Of a stretch of 64,000 bases of DNA, positions 25,205 to 37,588 are shown in pieces. The notes beneath the pieces were generated by a model. The model was not told the DNA's origin. It saw only the letters and a program-made list of their open reading frames with translations, and did no database searches. The stretch is from the NCBI GenBank assembly GCA_025435555.1, contig JAIWWG010000043.1, positions 186,001 to 250,000 of the forward strand, written 5' to 3'. Position 1 is the stretch's first letter. Each line of letters begins with the position of its first letter. Source of the stretch: Chytriomyces cf. hyalinus JEL632. Lineage: Eukaryota; Chytridiomycota; Chytridiomycetes; Chytridiales; Chytriomycetaceae. The position numbers and the translations under genes are program-made.

Positions 25205-25555
25205 TCACAGCCCGTACGCCTGCTTATACGCAATTTGCGCAGCCGTTAACGCCTGTCCGTTGGAATTTACAAGTCCTGCTTGTGAAGTGAAAGGATAAGA
25301 CGACCCTTGCGCACCCTCGTCCCCACCAGCTGGCTGCACCAGTGAAAATACACTTGAACTCGTATCATTGCGGATGCTGTCGTCATAATACCTACTGTCT
25401 GGTTCAGACATGTTGCTTTTGTAAGTTGGTGGGGTTGCAATCCCGCTACTCCCATCTTGTAGATACACTGGTTGTTGTTGTTGCTGTTGTTGTTGCTGGA
25501 AATAAACTTGTTCTTGATGCGAGTAGTACTGTTGCTGCTGCTCTGTGTAATAACT

Positions 25556-25588
<33 letters not shown>

Positions 25589-26587
25589 TTGAAACGTGTT
25601 TTCCTGCTGCAACCGATAAGATGCCTCCACATATGGACTCAAAAGCGGTACGGGACTATCGCTCCCATCCCCAACTGTTACAACAGCTGGACCCCTCGTT
25701 CGCACACGTTGAGATACTCCACCCCTCACATCCTCGCGCAAATTCAAATCCAGTTTGGACCCATCCCTTCGTTCCTCCTCAATCTCTGCCAATTGTTTCT
25801 CCTGCGCATCCTTCCGCACTAAAAAAATTCCCCTGCCACACACCCAGAGGCCACATAGTGCCAATAGAACCGCGAAGCCAAGAAACCCTGGACCGTATAG
25901 GGAAACGGTTGTTGTAATGTTGAGACGCGTCAAGTCTCGAGTAATCAGCGAGTTTAAAGCGCTGGCGGAGATGAGGGTGGTGCCGAGTGACACTGCCAGT
26001 GAGAATGTGCTGAGGGATGAGAGAATCAGTGTTGCGCGGGATAAGGATGTGAGTGAAGAAGTGGGTTGGAATTTGGTTTGGCTGTATTGTTGCCCGGATG
26101 AGGTGGTTGTTCGGACCAGGTGCAACACTGCGCCGGACGATAGAGCTGTGAGTAGTGTGAGCGGCAATGCGAGTGACAAAGTGAGAAACGCGATCGGATT
26201 CACGGTAAAGGGTAGAAAGGGTACAACTTCCGCTGGGTCCAAGTTTTTCCCATTGACAAGTTTACTGGACTCGCCAATAAGCGCTGTTGGCATCAGCGAG
26301 AATGTTTTTGAAAACAGGCCGTGTTCGAACGGTTTGCATACTGTCAAGAAGTCTGGAGTGGAAGCAGGGGCAAGGTAGCATGCACCCCAAGTTGTGAGTT
26401 TCACTCGGTTGAAGCCGCTGGGTGGGTCGAATATGGCACTGGTTGTTGCGAAGGAGACAAAGGCGATCTGTGCGAGGATGGGTAAGGATGAGGTTGCACC
26501 GCCGAGGAAAGTTGTGAGGGACAACAGGAACGCCAGCAGGGAGAGGATGAGCGTGGCGGCATATGCTCGTTGGCTGGTCAGAGGCAT
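25205..26587 (-). CDS. SUR7/PalI-like four-helix membrane protein with poly-Gln tail, copy 3
   Basis: Intronless, 460 residues from MPLTSQRAYAATLILSLLAF; a 54-residue in-frame upstream extension is possible but not membrane-like. Four helices: residues about 8-30, then after the VKLTTWGACYLA loop LPFTVNPIAFLTLSLALPL, ATLILSSLSTFSLAVSLGTT and YGPGFLGFAVLLALCGLWVC. The cytosolic tail has two poly-Gln runs (coded mainly at 25470-25600, mixed CAG/CAA) separated by YYTEQQQQYYSHQEQVYF. The start is 280 bases from copy 2 and the order of blocks is the same, so the three copies arose by tandem duplication. The Gln runs are length-unstable in principle. Confidence 0.65.
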
Positions 26588-26874
26588 TTGGCCATGAAAT
26601 GAATTTTTTGGCAGCTGGCGGGAATGAATGAAAGACAAGCGACATAAGATTAGCTGGAGAGATGTAGAGAGAGAGTAGGCAGCTGTTTCTACTCTCCCGC
26701 TGTCTTCGTGATCTGATGCTGGCGATGCTGGCAACGGAATACGCTCCACAGTTGTCGGACTAACAAGGATGCCTGTTACTTTCGTCTACTTTGGCGCGTC
26801 CAAGAACGCGCGTTATTCTGACCGTGTCTTATCTCCATGGCCCAAACAAATCCAAAAAATAGAGAGAACAAGAA

Positions 26875-28573
26875 ATGGCAATTGCTGTCACGATCGACAT
26901 CCAAGACCCCACTGATCTTATCGCGGTATTCGACAGCATCGAGGGCATCGAAGCAGAGGTGCGGGAGTGCTTGGAAACGGTGTCCCAGCAGCTTGGCGAA
27001 GGTGCGTTTGAGCCAATTGCTTATTTTTGTTTTTACACGCACTGTTAAACGAACGGAAACATTTCCAGAACGAGAAACTGCATCGCTGCTCGTTGAAATC
27101 TCGAAGTTCGATGGCGTTGCAGACACGAGCCGCACGAGCGATTTCGCCGCCAAATTGCGACTCTCTGCGCAGTACTTGAGTCTGGACAGGCACGACACCA
27201 TCGAGCGGCTTCGACACGAGACGCGCGGCGTCTTGGTGCATGAGCTTGTTCATGTGCTGCAGTTTGACGGTACAAAGGAAAATAGTTCACATTTTGGTTA
27301 TATTTAACGGCGGTTCTATTTCCCCAAGGACACGGCACGGCCCCTCACGGCTGGATCGAAGGATTCGCCGACCTTGTAAGGCTTACAGCTGGCCTTGCTC
27401 CGCCTCATTGGGACCGAAATTCTGTTCCTGAAAGGTGCGCGCATCCTTGAATCGAATAACCGCAAAATAGTTAAAAGACAAGGCATAAGCTGGGATCAAG
27501 GGTACGAAAACACAGGTTTCTTTCTCGAATGGATCGAGCAAACCACGCCGCACTTTACGAACCTTGTCAACACGCTCCTGCGCACTGAACCTTGGTCTCT
27601 ACAGTTTTTCGAAACATTCACAACAAAAAGCGTGCACCTTCTGTTTAGCGAATACCTGTCATCAAAGCTAGCACCTCTACCACAAATACAAACGCAACCA
27701 CTATACGACACCGACGGATACAATATCCCCGAATTCCAGTTCTCGAACCAAACTACAAACAACTCTCAGCAGTTACAGAGCCTTTACCCAACCACGTACC
27801 ATATTCTCAGTATGCTGAATGACCGCAGCAGCGCCGTACAACGAGCGCTTTACGCCACACCCGAAACAATGCCGACAGACGTCCGCCGCATTCACGTAAT
27901 TCTCAGCGACATGCCTGGCGTCGCGCACACGCTCCGTCGACCAGGAACTAGCGAAATTCACATGAGCGCTCCGTATCTTGAAAGTGTATGGGAAAAGCAT
28001 GATCGAAACGTGCAGTTTCTTAAAGATGAGATTGAAGGTGTTTTGAGTCACGAGTTGGTGCATGTTTGGCAAAAGAAATGCGCAAAGGACATGTCGGGCG
28101 GGTTTTTGGAAGGGGTGGCAGACTGGGTGAGGATGCGGGTAGGGTTTTCGGCAAAGCATTGGAAAAGGGTTGTTCAAAGTGGGCAAAAATGGGACGCCGG
28201 GTATGAGAAGACGGCTTTTTTTATGGACTTTGCTGATGGCTTAGCGTGTGAAAGGAATGGGTGGGTAGCTGGAGAGGGTGTGCGGAGAATGAATCAAGTT
28301 GTTGGGACTTTGGAAGTGTGGGATGAAGAGCGCGTTTTTGTGCCGATTTTGGAAGGTCTTGATGGAATGAGTGTGGATTTGCTGTGGAAACTGTATGTGG
28401 AAGAAGTTGCGTCTGGGAAGAAGGAGACTCCGAAAGGGAAAGTGGACTTTGTTGAACAGTTGAAAATGTTGTTGGTGCTGGCGGAAGCGCATGCAGAGGA
28501 TGCAGAGTTCCTCAGCAACATGGACGCTCATGTCGGCCCAAGTGTGCGCGCGTATTTAAAAGATTTGGAGTAA
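26875..28573 (+). CDS. Two-domain plant-type basic secretory protein (BSP) family peptidase
   Basis: Four exons, 26875-27001, 27069-27269, 27329-27434 and 27478-28573 (introns 67, 59 and 43 bases), 509 residues. Domain 1 (about residues 1-230) has GVLVHELVHVLQFDG, then GWIEGFADLVRLTAGLAPPH and ISWDQGYENTGFFLEWIE. Domain 2 (about 265-509) repeats the plan: GVLSHELVHVWQKK, GGFLEGVADWVRMRVGFSAK, KWDAGYEKTAFFMDFADGL. These are the blocks of the plant and bacterial BSP family (PF04450): an HExxH zinc site plus a GxxEGxADxVR helix. Both zinc sites are intact. There is no signal peptide at the chosen start (MAIAVTIDIQDP), so a cytosolic role or an unusual export is possible. The tandem pair inside one protein is uncommon as far as I know. 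Peptidase activity is inferred from the motif. Confidence 0.82.
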
Positions 28574-28658
28574 ACAAACACAATTGAGAGTTTCTGTAAA
28601 TCTCTCATTGAACATGTCAATCTCTTTTTGTAAAAAATAAGTTGGGACAAAAGTCGAA

Positions 28659-30784
28659 ATGGTCAGCCCCACACTCTCGACACTCTCGCCGTTGAGCCGC
28701 GGCGCACTCGCAGCAGTCGGTGTTGCAGAGGCAGCGGTGGTCTTCACGCACGCGGCGTGGCAGCGCAAACGCGCGCGCGTTCTCGCAAAAGCGGCGGCGC
28801 TATTCGCAGTGCTGCTGTGCATGAGAAGGAGCACATGGGTCAGAGTGGCATTTGCACGTGGGTTGTATTACGTAAGTATCCCATGTTATTTATTATTCTT
28901 GAATATTTGTGTCTTTTATTTTCTTTATTATTAGTATAATTATCAAATCTTTTTTGTTCTTAAAATTTGCGGCATCCAATTCTCATGCCCATTTCATCTT
29001 TATTTTGACAGGCAGCGCTTGTCGTCGGAGGTCCCTCTTTCAAAGCAATTGCGCTGCAAAAGCAACAGCAACTCATCACACCAACCAAAGCGACCCCACC
29101 AAAACCAACACCAACACCACAACAACTACCAGCAATCGCAAATAAAGTCAAACCCACCCCAATCTCAACCCCGACTCCAAGTCTCATTGAAGCACCGCGT
29201 TTTTCTCCCTCATCTCAACCGGGCTCACCCATCTCGGACATTATTGACTTTGATGCCGGTGACGACTACTTTGTGGACGCGCTGGATGTAGGACCCAGCT
29301 CGAAATCAACTCCGTCATTGACAAGAGTGCAGCCAATGCCAATCGCTTCTGTGGAACCCAGTTTGGCGGATTCATTCAAATCGGCGTTCACATTGGAAAC
29401 TGTGCCTGCGAATCAAAACAAACAGCTCGCTGCTTTACATCTTTTGGCTCCTGAAAGTCAAGCTACACACGCATTTTCTGAACCCCTCGACAGAGCATTG
29501 ATTCAATTTATGCAACTCGAACACATGTTTTCCAAAAAGGAAGCAACGCTCACTAAATGGACGCTTGAAACCACCCGCGAAAACATTAATATCCATACAC
29601 ACCCGGTCGCTCAAGACAGCGCGTTTTCTGTTGTTAGAGGGTGCGGCGATTTGGCTGCTGGGTTCACTGTTGCAGAGTGTTTGTCTGTAATTCGAAGCAC
29701 CGCGTGTCGAAAAACGTGGGATGCCCGATATGACTCTGGGACTGTGTTGCAAGTTTTGGGTGTCGATGACGGGGTTGCGTTGAGTGCACAAAATTTGATT
29801 TTTTTATTTTTATTTTTCTTCTCTCTGAGATTGCGCCATTGTTTATGCAGGCACACGATCCAGAAGGGCAGTTTTCCAGTTGCGGCCCGTGACATGATTG
29901 TTGCCGTGACGACGCGCCGCGTTTCACGGCGTGAAGCCGTGTTTGTTGCTACAAGTGTCACTGACGGAGATACGTTTCCAAAGGCTGGCGCTTCTGGCCG
30001 TGTTCGTGCTGAATTGAAGTTTGCAGGTTGGATGCTTCGAGCAAGCGGTGGAAAGTCTGTGGAAGCAGTGTATATGGTGCAAGTGGATCCCAAGGGAACG
30101 ATTCCATCATGTAAGTGGGTTTTTGATCAATGTCAGAGAGACGTAGAGATATGAGGACGTTGAATTCGATTTATTTGTTTTGCAGCCATTGTAAAACTGG
30201 TTCAAACTCAAACACCGCTCGCGATTGCGCGTGTTTCTGAATACTTGAACAAACACGGCCCCGTCCCTTTCATTATCCAAGTCCCCAGCGACGACGCGTA
30301 TTCCGTGTTTGTAAACCCAGCTTCGACAATGAACGAACTGTTCCGTGGTGAAACATGGGACCCAGCAGCCAGCGTGTACGCATGCAGCATGGATGTAAAT
30401 TCGGCGGAAACAGCATTCTCTGTTGCGATTCCAAGGGTTTCGTTTGGTGGTGACGCGTCTTGCACGGTTTCCGTGCATTTCAAGTGGCTTGCAAATGAGG
30501 AAGAGCAAGCGCCGCCTGTACAGTCTCCGCGTGTAAAGGGTTCGATTTTGGTTGGATTGGGTGTTGCACCGGAGGTGGATGCGGAGCGGCGGAGGACGTG
30601 GTTGAAAGAAGTTGTTGGGGATGCTACTGGAGGGGTTTTGAGGGTGCATGTTACTGAGGGCGGTGGTGCAGCAGCGGGAGGTGGTGGGGATGCTGGAATG
30701 TGGCGTATGGAGGTTAAGATTGCAAAGCGGAGTGCTGGAACTGGCATTGTAATGAATGGAGAGAAAGTGGTAGCGTTTGTGTGA
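28659..30784 (+). CDS. Membrane-anchored START-domain lipid-transfer-like protein
   Basis: Exon 1 28659-28871 and exon 2 from 29012 are firm; exon 4 starts at 30186 after an intron at 30111-30185. The intron near 29790-29850 (T-rich, ending TTTATGCAG) is likely but its donor phase is unsettled. The N-terminus has one or two hydrophobic helices (AAVGVAEAAVVF, AKAAALFAVLLC). A Pro/Thr-rich linker is followed by a START-like domain: WTLETTRENINIHTHPV, then SVIRSTACRKTWDARYDSGT, KGSFPVAARDMIVAVTTRR, VYMVQVDPKGTIPSSIVKLV, LAIARVSEYLNKHGPVP. Such proteins bind sterols or other lipids in a hydrophobic cavity. A C-terminal beta-rich extension of about 170 residues with a Gly-rich loop is unassigned. 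Confidence 0.72.
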
Positions 30785-30949
30785 AGTTGGTGGTGTTTTT
30801 TCAGCGTACTTTTCGTCCGTCGTAACTCTTCATGTTTTGGTTTTTGCACTGTTTGAGCCATCTTATTTTCTTTCTTCTTTTCCTCTCGGTGGCCAAGTCA
30901 AGTAAAAATCACAACTCAAGTAAAAAAGTTACGATAAACGCAGAGCCAC

Positions 30950-31627
30950 ATGGACCCCCTCTCATCTCTCGATGCGAGAGACTGGCTGCACCTTGGCCAC
31001 CTCGCTCTGCGCATCGAACTATCCAAACGGCCCGTGTCTGTTGCGGCAGTCCTCGTTCTGTGGGCGGTCCTGATTCTTCGCCAATGTTACAGAAGCGAGT
31101 GGATCCACTGGATCCAGCAACTGGTGAGAAGCGCTATGATTCGAACGGGGATGATGAGTTAAAATATGTATCTCTGATGACAGGTGTTGCGCAGAAAGAA
31201 GAAGGATTAAAGAGCCCCCATCAGTTTAAAAGATTCCACCAACAAAACGCGCTCACCCCCGAAGAGTGAATCAAATATCCCAAAAACGAATCCTCAAACC
31301 CACCAGACGCAAAAACAAACGCAAACAACCACCCACACCCACAACATCCGTATTCACGCCTCCCAACCTTCAGTTTCGGCAAAATTCCCTGTAGAAGGCG
31401 ATGGTGACGCAAAACGCGCGTCGTGTGTCACGAGAAGAATCAGGAATGAAATCGAGCCTTCGGGTGGTATTCCTGCTACCTACTGCTGGGTTTGGATCGG
31501 TACCCCCTTGGCACGAATGACCGCCGCATGCCTGGATTCCTTGCCAGTTGGAGTAGCACTTGTGTTTTTGATGGGGGTGTGGAATAGTTTGTCAGTAAAC
31601 TTTTTCTGCAAACGGTTAAAGATGTAA
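30950..31627 (+). CDS. Small membrane protein gene, exon structure unsettled
   Basis: The first exon (30950-31123) encodes MDPLSSLDARDWLHLGHLAL and a clear membrane helix (VSVAAVLVLWAVLILRQCYR). With intron 31124-31183 (GTGAGA..GACAG) it ends at 31210 as a 66-residue protein finishing RRKKKD, which would be a C-terminal KKxx ER-retrieval signal. Downstream, in the same frame after that stop, an open stretch runs to 31627 with a second helix (LPVGVALVFLMGVWNSL) and no ATG of its own early on. It may belong to the same gene by another splice form or be a separate gene. Alternative frames (from 30832) are open but look like shadows. Low certainty throughout. Confidence 0.35.
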
Positions 31628-31880
31628 TTGGTACCAGGGCATGACGTTTTGGCACTGGAAGCAAGTTTCGTTCATGTACTTTTTCTCAACGAGACTTGCA
31701 ATCAACAGACTTGCGATCAGCAAGAGGGTCTCATGCACCTTCATTATTGTGGTGGTGTTTGCTGTTTTCTTTTGGCGCGCGCGTTGCTGTTGGACTTGGG
31801 TTTGGGTTTTTAATCCCTCTCAAATTCACAACCTAGCCAACCAAGCTTTATTGCATTTTCCCTTGGGAAAAGGGGCTTGC

Positions 31881-33039
<1,159 letters not shown>

Positions 33040-33305
33040 TTTTTTTTTGATGGATTTTATTTATCTTCATGGTCTCATAAATAAATAAATATTCAGCAGC
33101 AATATTCATCGCACGCCATCCTGCACCACACGCGCATGTTATGCTCTGTTCAGAAAAGGGACTCAGAAGGATATTCAGTAACTGCTAAGAAATAATATAA
33201 ATAATATTCCTTCTTTTTTAATGAATTTCTTTATAACATCACCCCCAAATGTCAAAACACTGTCTCCCAATCCCAAAAGCAATGCTCCCCCCAACGTCTC
33301 TATCC

Positions 33306-34104
33306 TCACAGAAACAAACCCTGCACAAGTGCCACCACCACAATCACCGCTGCCAAATGTTCCCCAGCACCCAAAACAACACCGCCAAACGCACCGCTAT
33401 TCTTTGGCAACGCTGTCAACGGTCCAGTCGGGCTCGCAGCTGCACCACCAGCATCACCACCGCTCCCACTTCCCGGCAGAGACAAAACAGGCTGACCATT
33501 CGATCCAGTGACAGCTGTCGCGGTTCCCTTTGGTGGTGGTGAGGCTGCCACGGCCGTGTTTCCGAGGGAGAAACCAATAGTTGGGTTAAAGTTGGGGACT
33601 TTGGAGCAGTAGCTCACGCGTAAGCTTTGCAGTTGTGCTGCAGTTTGGTCTGGGGAATGTTGTGTTTTTTTTTAGTTTTTTGTTCGTTTTGAACATGGCT
33701 CTTTTGTGAAAATGGGGTGTGCAGTTTGGGGTTCTTCACCTTCAGGGCAGAAATTGCTGAAACAGTACCACTGACTAAAGTACTGTAAGTGTGATGAACA
33801 CGTGGGAAAGCAATCGTGAGTATACATGGGCCATACAAGGGGGAGGGTCGAATCATCCATACACAAACACATTACAACACACATATACAACACACACCTG
33901 CTGACATAGACACACATTATATGCCTCCGAGTCCATAACCTGCCCAGCGCAAATGGCAACGGTCCCTCCAGTCAGCCAGTTTGAGTAACACAGGTCAAAG
34001 GTGGGTCGGTTCGTGCATTCAATGCGGTCATTGTTGCTTGCGTTGGAGTTGGAGTTGCCGTTGCTGTTCCCGCCTGTCGTTGTTGTGTTGGAGCGTGTGG
34101 ACAT
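33306..34104 (-). CDS. Small Cys-rich protein with GPI-like tail, copy 1
   Basis: Three exons, 33898-34104, 33740-33782 and 33306-33649 (introns 115 and 90 bases), 197 residues. After an Asn/Ser/Thr-rich start come six to eight Cys in a compact domain (RIECTNRPTFDLCYSNWLTG, AYNVCLCQQYFSQWYCF, NFCPE), then SVSYCSK-type Cys, a Gly/Ser/Pro linker and a hydrophobic C-terminus (GEHLAAVIVVVALVQGLFL) as in GPI-anchor signals. No N-terminal signal peptide is visible at this start, so a further 5' exon may be missing or the tail is a plain anchor. Paralog of the neighbouring gene 34424-34981, sharing CLCQQY and the FCP motif. Unknown function. Confidence 0.6.
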
Positions 34105-34423
34105 TTTGATGATTTTTGTTCTTTTTTTAAAGATGGGCATGATAACGTGACGTTTGAATTCAAGGAGAGCACCGTCGTGTAGTTTGAGGGTGCAGCTTTA
34201 TTTAACCCACGCATCGAGTGTAGCAGCAGCATCGGCATGTCTGTTTCTCTGTCTGCAATGAGGCAACGAGACCAGTAAACCCATAAAGCGGGAGAAATCC
34301 AGCAAATCCATTAACAAAATATCCCAGAGTGTACACCCCAGAAAAGAAGAGGAGAAAGGTTGGAGAAAAAGATAAGGCAAAAAAAAGAGGTCTACTAGTT
34401 ATCTTGTCAACGCCCGCACGTTT

Positions 34424-34981
34424 TTAAAAGAGTCGCATCCAGATTGCAACCAAAGCAGCTAAGGCCATGACTGGTGATGCATGCTCACTTGCTGATCCTT
34501 TTGGGAGTGCTGTGGGGGAAATGTTTGCGCCTGGAAGCTGCAGAGTGGGACCCCCTGGAGGAAGGTTGTTGGTGCCAGCGGCAGGAAGGCCCGTTGTCGT
34601 TGTCAGGACGGGCGCAGCAGCGATGACTGTTCCGGATGGAGCGAATCCGGTGGCAGGATTGAAGCCTGAGAGATATACATGCAATAAACGTGCGTGCATC
34701 AGCATACAACGTTTGAACATTCGCAGATTGAAGACATTACCTGGAACCAAGGCGCAGTAAGTGTCCCGGGAGGCAACGGTGGATCCCGTGAGCATATCCT
34801 GTGGACAAAAGGTGGAGTAGCAGAAGGCCTGCATCCAGTACTGCTGGCAGAGACACTTGTTCTGTGCGAGTGAGTTTGGTGCCTGGATCTGGCATTGGGT
34901 GACGCCGCCGCCGCTGTTGAAGTTCGTGAGGCACTGGTTGAATGTGACGAGGTCGTTGCACTGCTGGTTTGCTGAGGTCAT
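34424..34981 (-). CDS. Small Cys-rich protein with GPI-like tail, copy 2
   Basis: Two exons, 34741-34981 and 34424-34665 (intron 75 bases), 160 residues from MTSANQQCNDLVTFNQCLTN. The domain has Cys at CNDL, CLTN, QCQI, KCLCQQYW, FCYSTFCPQDM and YCALVPG, spaced as in copy 1. A Thr/Gly/Pro linker and a hydrophobic end (ASPVMALAALVAIWMRLF) follow. A signal peptide is again not visible from this Met; an in-frame upstream Met adds only a His/Asn/Thr-rich stretch. I see a family of two tandem copies in the same orientation but recognise no named domain. Confidence 0.6.
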   Translation of the reverse strand: MTSANQQCNDLVTFNQCLTNFNSGGGVTQCQIQAPNSLAQNKCLCQQYWMQAFCYSTFCPQDMLTGSTVASRDTYCALVPGNVFNLRMFKRCMLMHARLLHVYLSGFNPATGFAPSGTVIAAAPVLTTTTGLPAAGTNNLPPGGPTLQLPGANISPTALPKGSASEHASPVMALAALVAIWMRLF

Positions 34982-35221
34982 TTGTGTATTGGGTGTGTGT
35001 GTTGGGTGTGTGTTGTTGATGTGATTGCTGTTGACGTGTGAGTGTGTGTGGGTGCTTATTAACAAATGAAATTTTTTGAACCTTGTTTTTCAGTGCAGCG
35101 CTGCTCTTATTTTCAAACTTATCCGTATTTATGTACTTCCATTTTACTTTTACGCGCTCCTTTTTATACTCCCTGTCCATCTCTACACACTCCAAACGGC
35201 CACTTACTCCCTTTCTGTCTC

Positions 35222-37097
35222 CTACCCAACAAACGACCACGCCTGGTTCCACGCATCCGGCCCCGTCCCTTTACACACCCACAGCCCCACACCAGCACCC
35301 TCCCCAACATCCTGCCTAAACAAGTCCATACAAAGCGTCGTCCCCTTCACATTCAACGCAAGCTCCATCCGATTCCAACCCACAACACTGCCCCCTTCGC
35401 AACTAACCAACCCCAATTCCGCGCCGTTGACTATTTTTCCGCCCACAACTCCAATGCACAGGCTGCTGTTTTGTTGGAGACTAGCAATGCCCATGAATGG
35501 GTCTAGACGGAATTTGGCAACCGTTGGGTTGCTTGTTGATGTGGAAGGTGTAACGGTGAGTTTTGTGCCGGATGAAAACTGCATTTTGGACGGGATTAGG
35601 ATGTATGGTTTTGTTGAGATTGAGATTGTGTAATATTCTGGGGATGATGGAACTGCTGCCGCGGGGGTTTTTGCGGTTGTGACTGGTTTGGTTGGTGGTG
35701 TTGTTGTTGATTGGGCTAATGTTGTAGATGTTTTGCTGGGGAGTGTTGAGTTTGATTTTAAAGATGCTACTACAGCTATGGCTATTACAGAGGTACGTGG
35801 AATTGTTGTTATGGTTGCAGAGCTGGTTTTACACGTGGTGGTAGTCGCGGTGGTGGCAGATGTAGTTTTACTTGTTGTGCTCGATGTGGTTTTGCTGGTT
35901 GTGGTAGACGTGGTTTTGCTTGTACGTGAGGTCGTTGAGGTAGTTTTACTTGTTGTACTTGTTGTAGTCGAGGTTGTTTTACTTGTTGAAGTTGTTGAAG
36001 TTGTTTTACTTGTTGTACTTGATGTAGTTTTACTCGTTGATGTAGTTTGACTTGCTGTTGAAGTTGTACTCGTGCTTTTTAATGCAACTGCCTTTGTTGT
36101 TACCAAAGAAGAAGCAGCTTTCCCCGTAGTAGCAGTAGTAGAAGTAGTCAATGGAAAAGAAAAGTCTGAAGGATTCATACACTTTGCATCAAGATTACTC
36201 CACAGCTTTTGCACAACCCACCGCGAATTATTGTTGGCAGCATCTTTCATGGTTACTTGATCCTGGTTACACATGTCTGCGACTTCTCCTTGTAACGGGT
36301 CGTACCAACTAAGCGGTGGTGCGAAACGCCTGGCAAGACCGATGGAAGGGTTTGTGATTGTTTCTTGTGTGTTTTGAGTGTTTTTTTTTTTCAGTCAGTT
36401 TTCTGGCGCGTCTTTCAAAAGATTCGTAAAACAGTAAAGCGATCAAGAAAAAACCTGTCAGTTCATGCGATGATGCGGCGCACATGTTTTCAAACAGCGA
36501 GTATGAGGGACCGCACACGCCATCGCAATCGTCGCCTGTGTGCGTTTTTGTTTCAACCAAAACGAACGTCAAAAAAAAAATAATCAAACTCTCACAAAAT
36601 GCATCTGAGCATTTTTACCTTGGTACGGAACGATTCCATAGTACAGTTGAGTTTGGTTGTTTTTGTTTGGGATTTTGGAAATATCGAGTGTACTGTGGTA
36701 CGAGCACATGGTTTCGCAGCTCACGGCTCCACTTTGTGTTACTTTGATGCCTTGGCCGTAGTAAATCACGTAGTACGTGTTTGCCGTTGGAATAATTGAT
36801 TTTGTGGTGATGAGGTTCCTGAAAGGAATTTGTGTGTGCGAATGTTATAAATCCTTGAATGAAAGAAATTGCTTGCTTTACATGAGATAAGGGTGGATAT
36901 TTGCAGTATCGTCAATCACGTTTGAAAAGGGACCTGGTTCGACCCTGCTTGACATGTATTTGCCGTATCCAATCTTGTAGTTTTTTGCGCTGTATTGGGA
37001 TAGTAAATCCATGACAGGAGAACGCGTAATATACGCGTAAAATTGTGCGAGTTCTTTCTGGTACGGCACTTTTCCATAGAAAATGAGGTGTCTAAAA

Positions 37098-37151
<54 letters not shown>

Positions 37152-37462
37152 GATTTTCCCTATGTCGCAGTTTTGGTTGACGACAAATATTTTTACATTT
37201 CAACGTTCTCAATCATAGGCCCGCCGTAATATTTCATCAAAGGCGGAGCCGTGTCCCTGTCTTGAAGCATTGATGAGAGTTTAGAGTCATCTTGTCGATG
37301 ACCGATGGGAACGCGCCAGTTCCGGAACGCTGTTGCAGTGGAAGTTTGGTTGAGTCCGATTTGGAGCGACTGGATATCAGGCGTCAAATACGCGGCTGGG
37401 ATTGGAAGCGCTGCTGAGAATGTGGAGATGCAGATTGCTGAGAAAATTAGGATGGCGTTCAT
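35222..37462 (-). CDS. EXORDIUM-like secreted protein A with Thr-rich linker and beta-trefoil-like end
   Basis: First (3'-most) of eight related genes. Exon 1 37197-37462 starts with a signal peptide (MNAILIFSAICISTFSAALP) and ends in KYYGGPMIENVE; the next exon continues IHLIFYGKVPYQKELAQFY. Later exons give PTANTYYVIYYGQGIKV, AVSCETMCSYHSTLDIS, LYYGIVPYQGDDCDGVC, SSHELT plus ETITNP across an intron, PLSWYDPLQGEVADMC and WVVQKLWSNLDAKC. The order YxGGP, FYG, Cys pair, CxGxC, xTNP and W..xxxC matches the plant EXORDIUM/PHI-1 family (PF04674), unlike which it has HE before xTNP. A linker of about 130 residues, mostly TSKTT-type repeats, leads to about 110 residues with CIGVVGGKIVNGAELGLVSC and LCMDLFRQDV..NQAWSF, resembling a ricin-type lectin. 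Domain call is by eye. Confidence 0.6.
37101..37149. repeat. (GA)n microsatellite in first intron of gene A
   Basis: About 24 GA units on the plus strand (CT on the coding strand). It lies between the donor at 37196 and the acceptor near 37095, close enough to the acceptor to act as its pyrimidine tract. Confidence 0.9.
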
Positions 37463-37588
37463 TTTTTTGTTTGAATGAAGGGGAGGGAAGATTTTCAAAA
37501 ATTTGGTTTGTTTTTTTTTATGAGGTTGTGGGATATCTTGAAAAAAACAGGATAATAAAAAAGGAAATAAAACAGCAAGAGGCGTCTT

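Noticed and set aside
25342-25917. Plus-strand open frame of 191 codons opposite the poly-Gln tail
   Set aside because: It is the reverse strand of CAG/CAA repeats and membrane helices of SUR7-like copy 3.
30832-31269. Plus-strand 145-codon frame starting MFWFLHCLSHLIFFLLFL
   Set aside because: It overlaps the more protein-like frame from 30950 and its hydrophobic start is T-rich untranslated sequence after the START gene.
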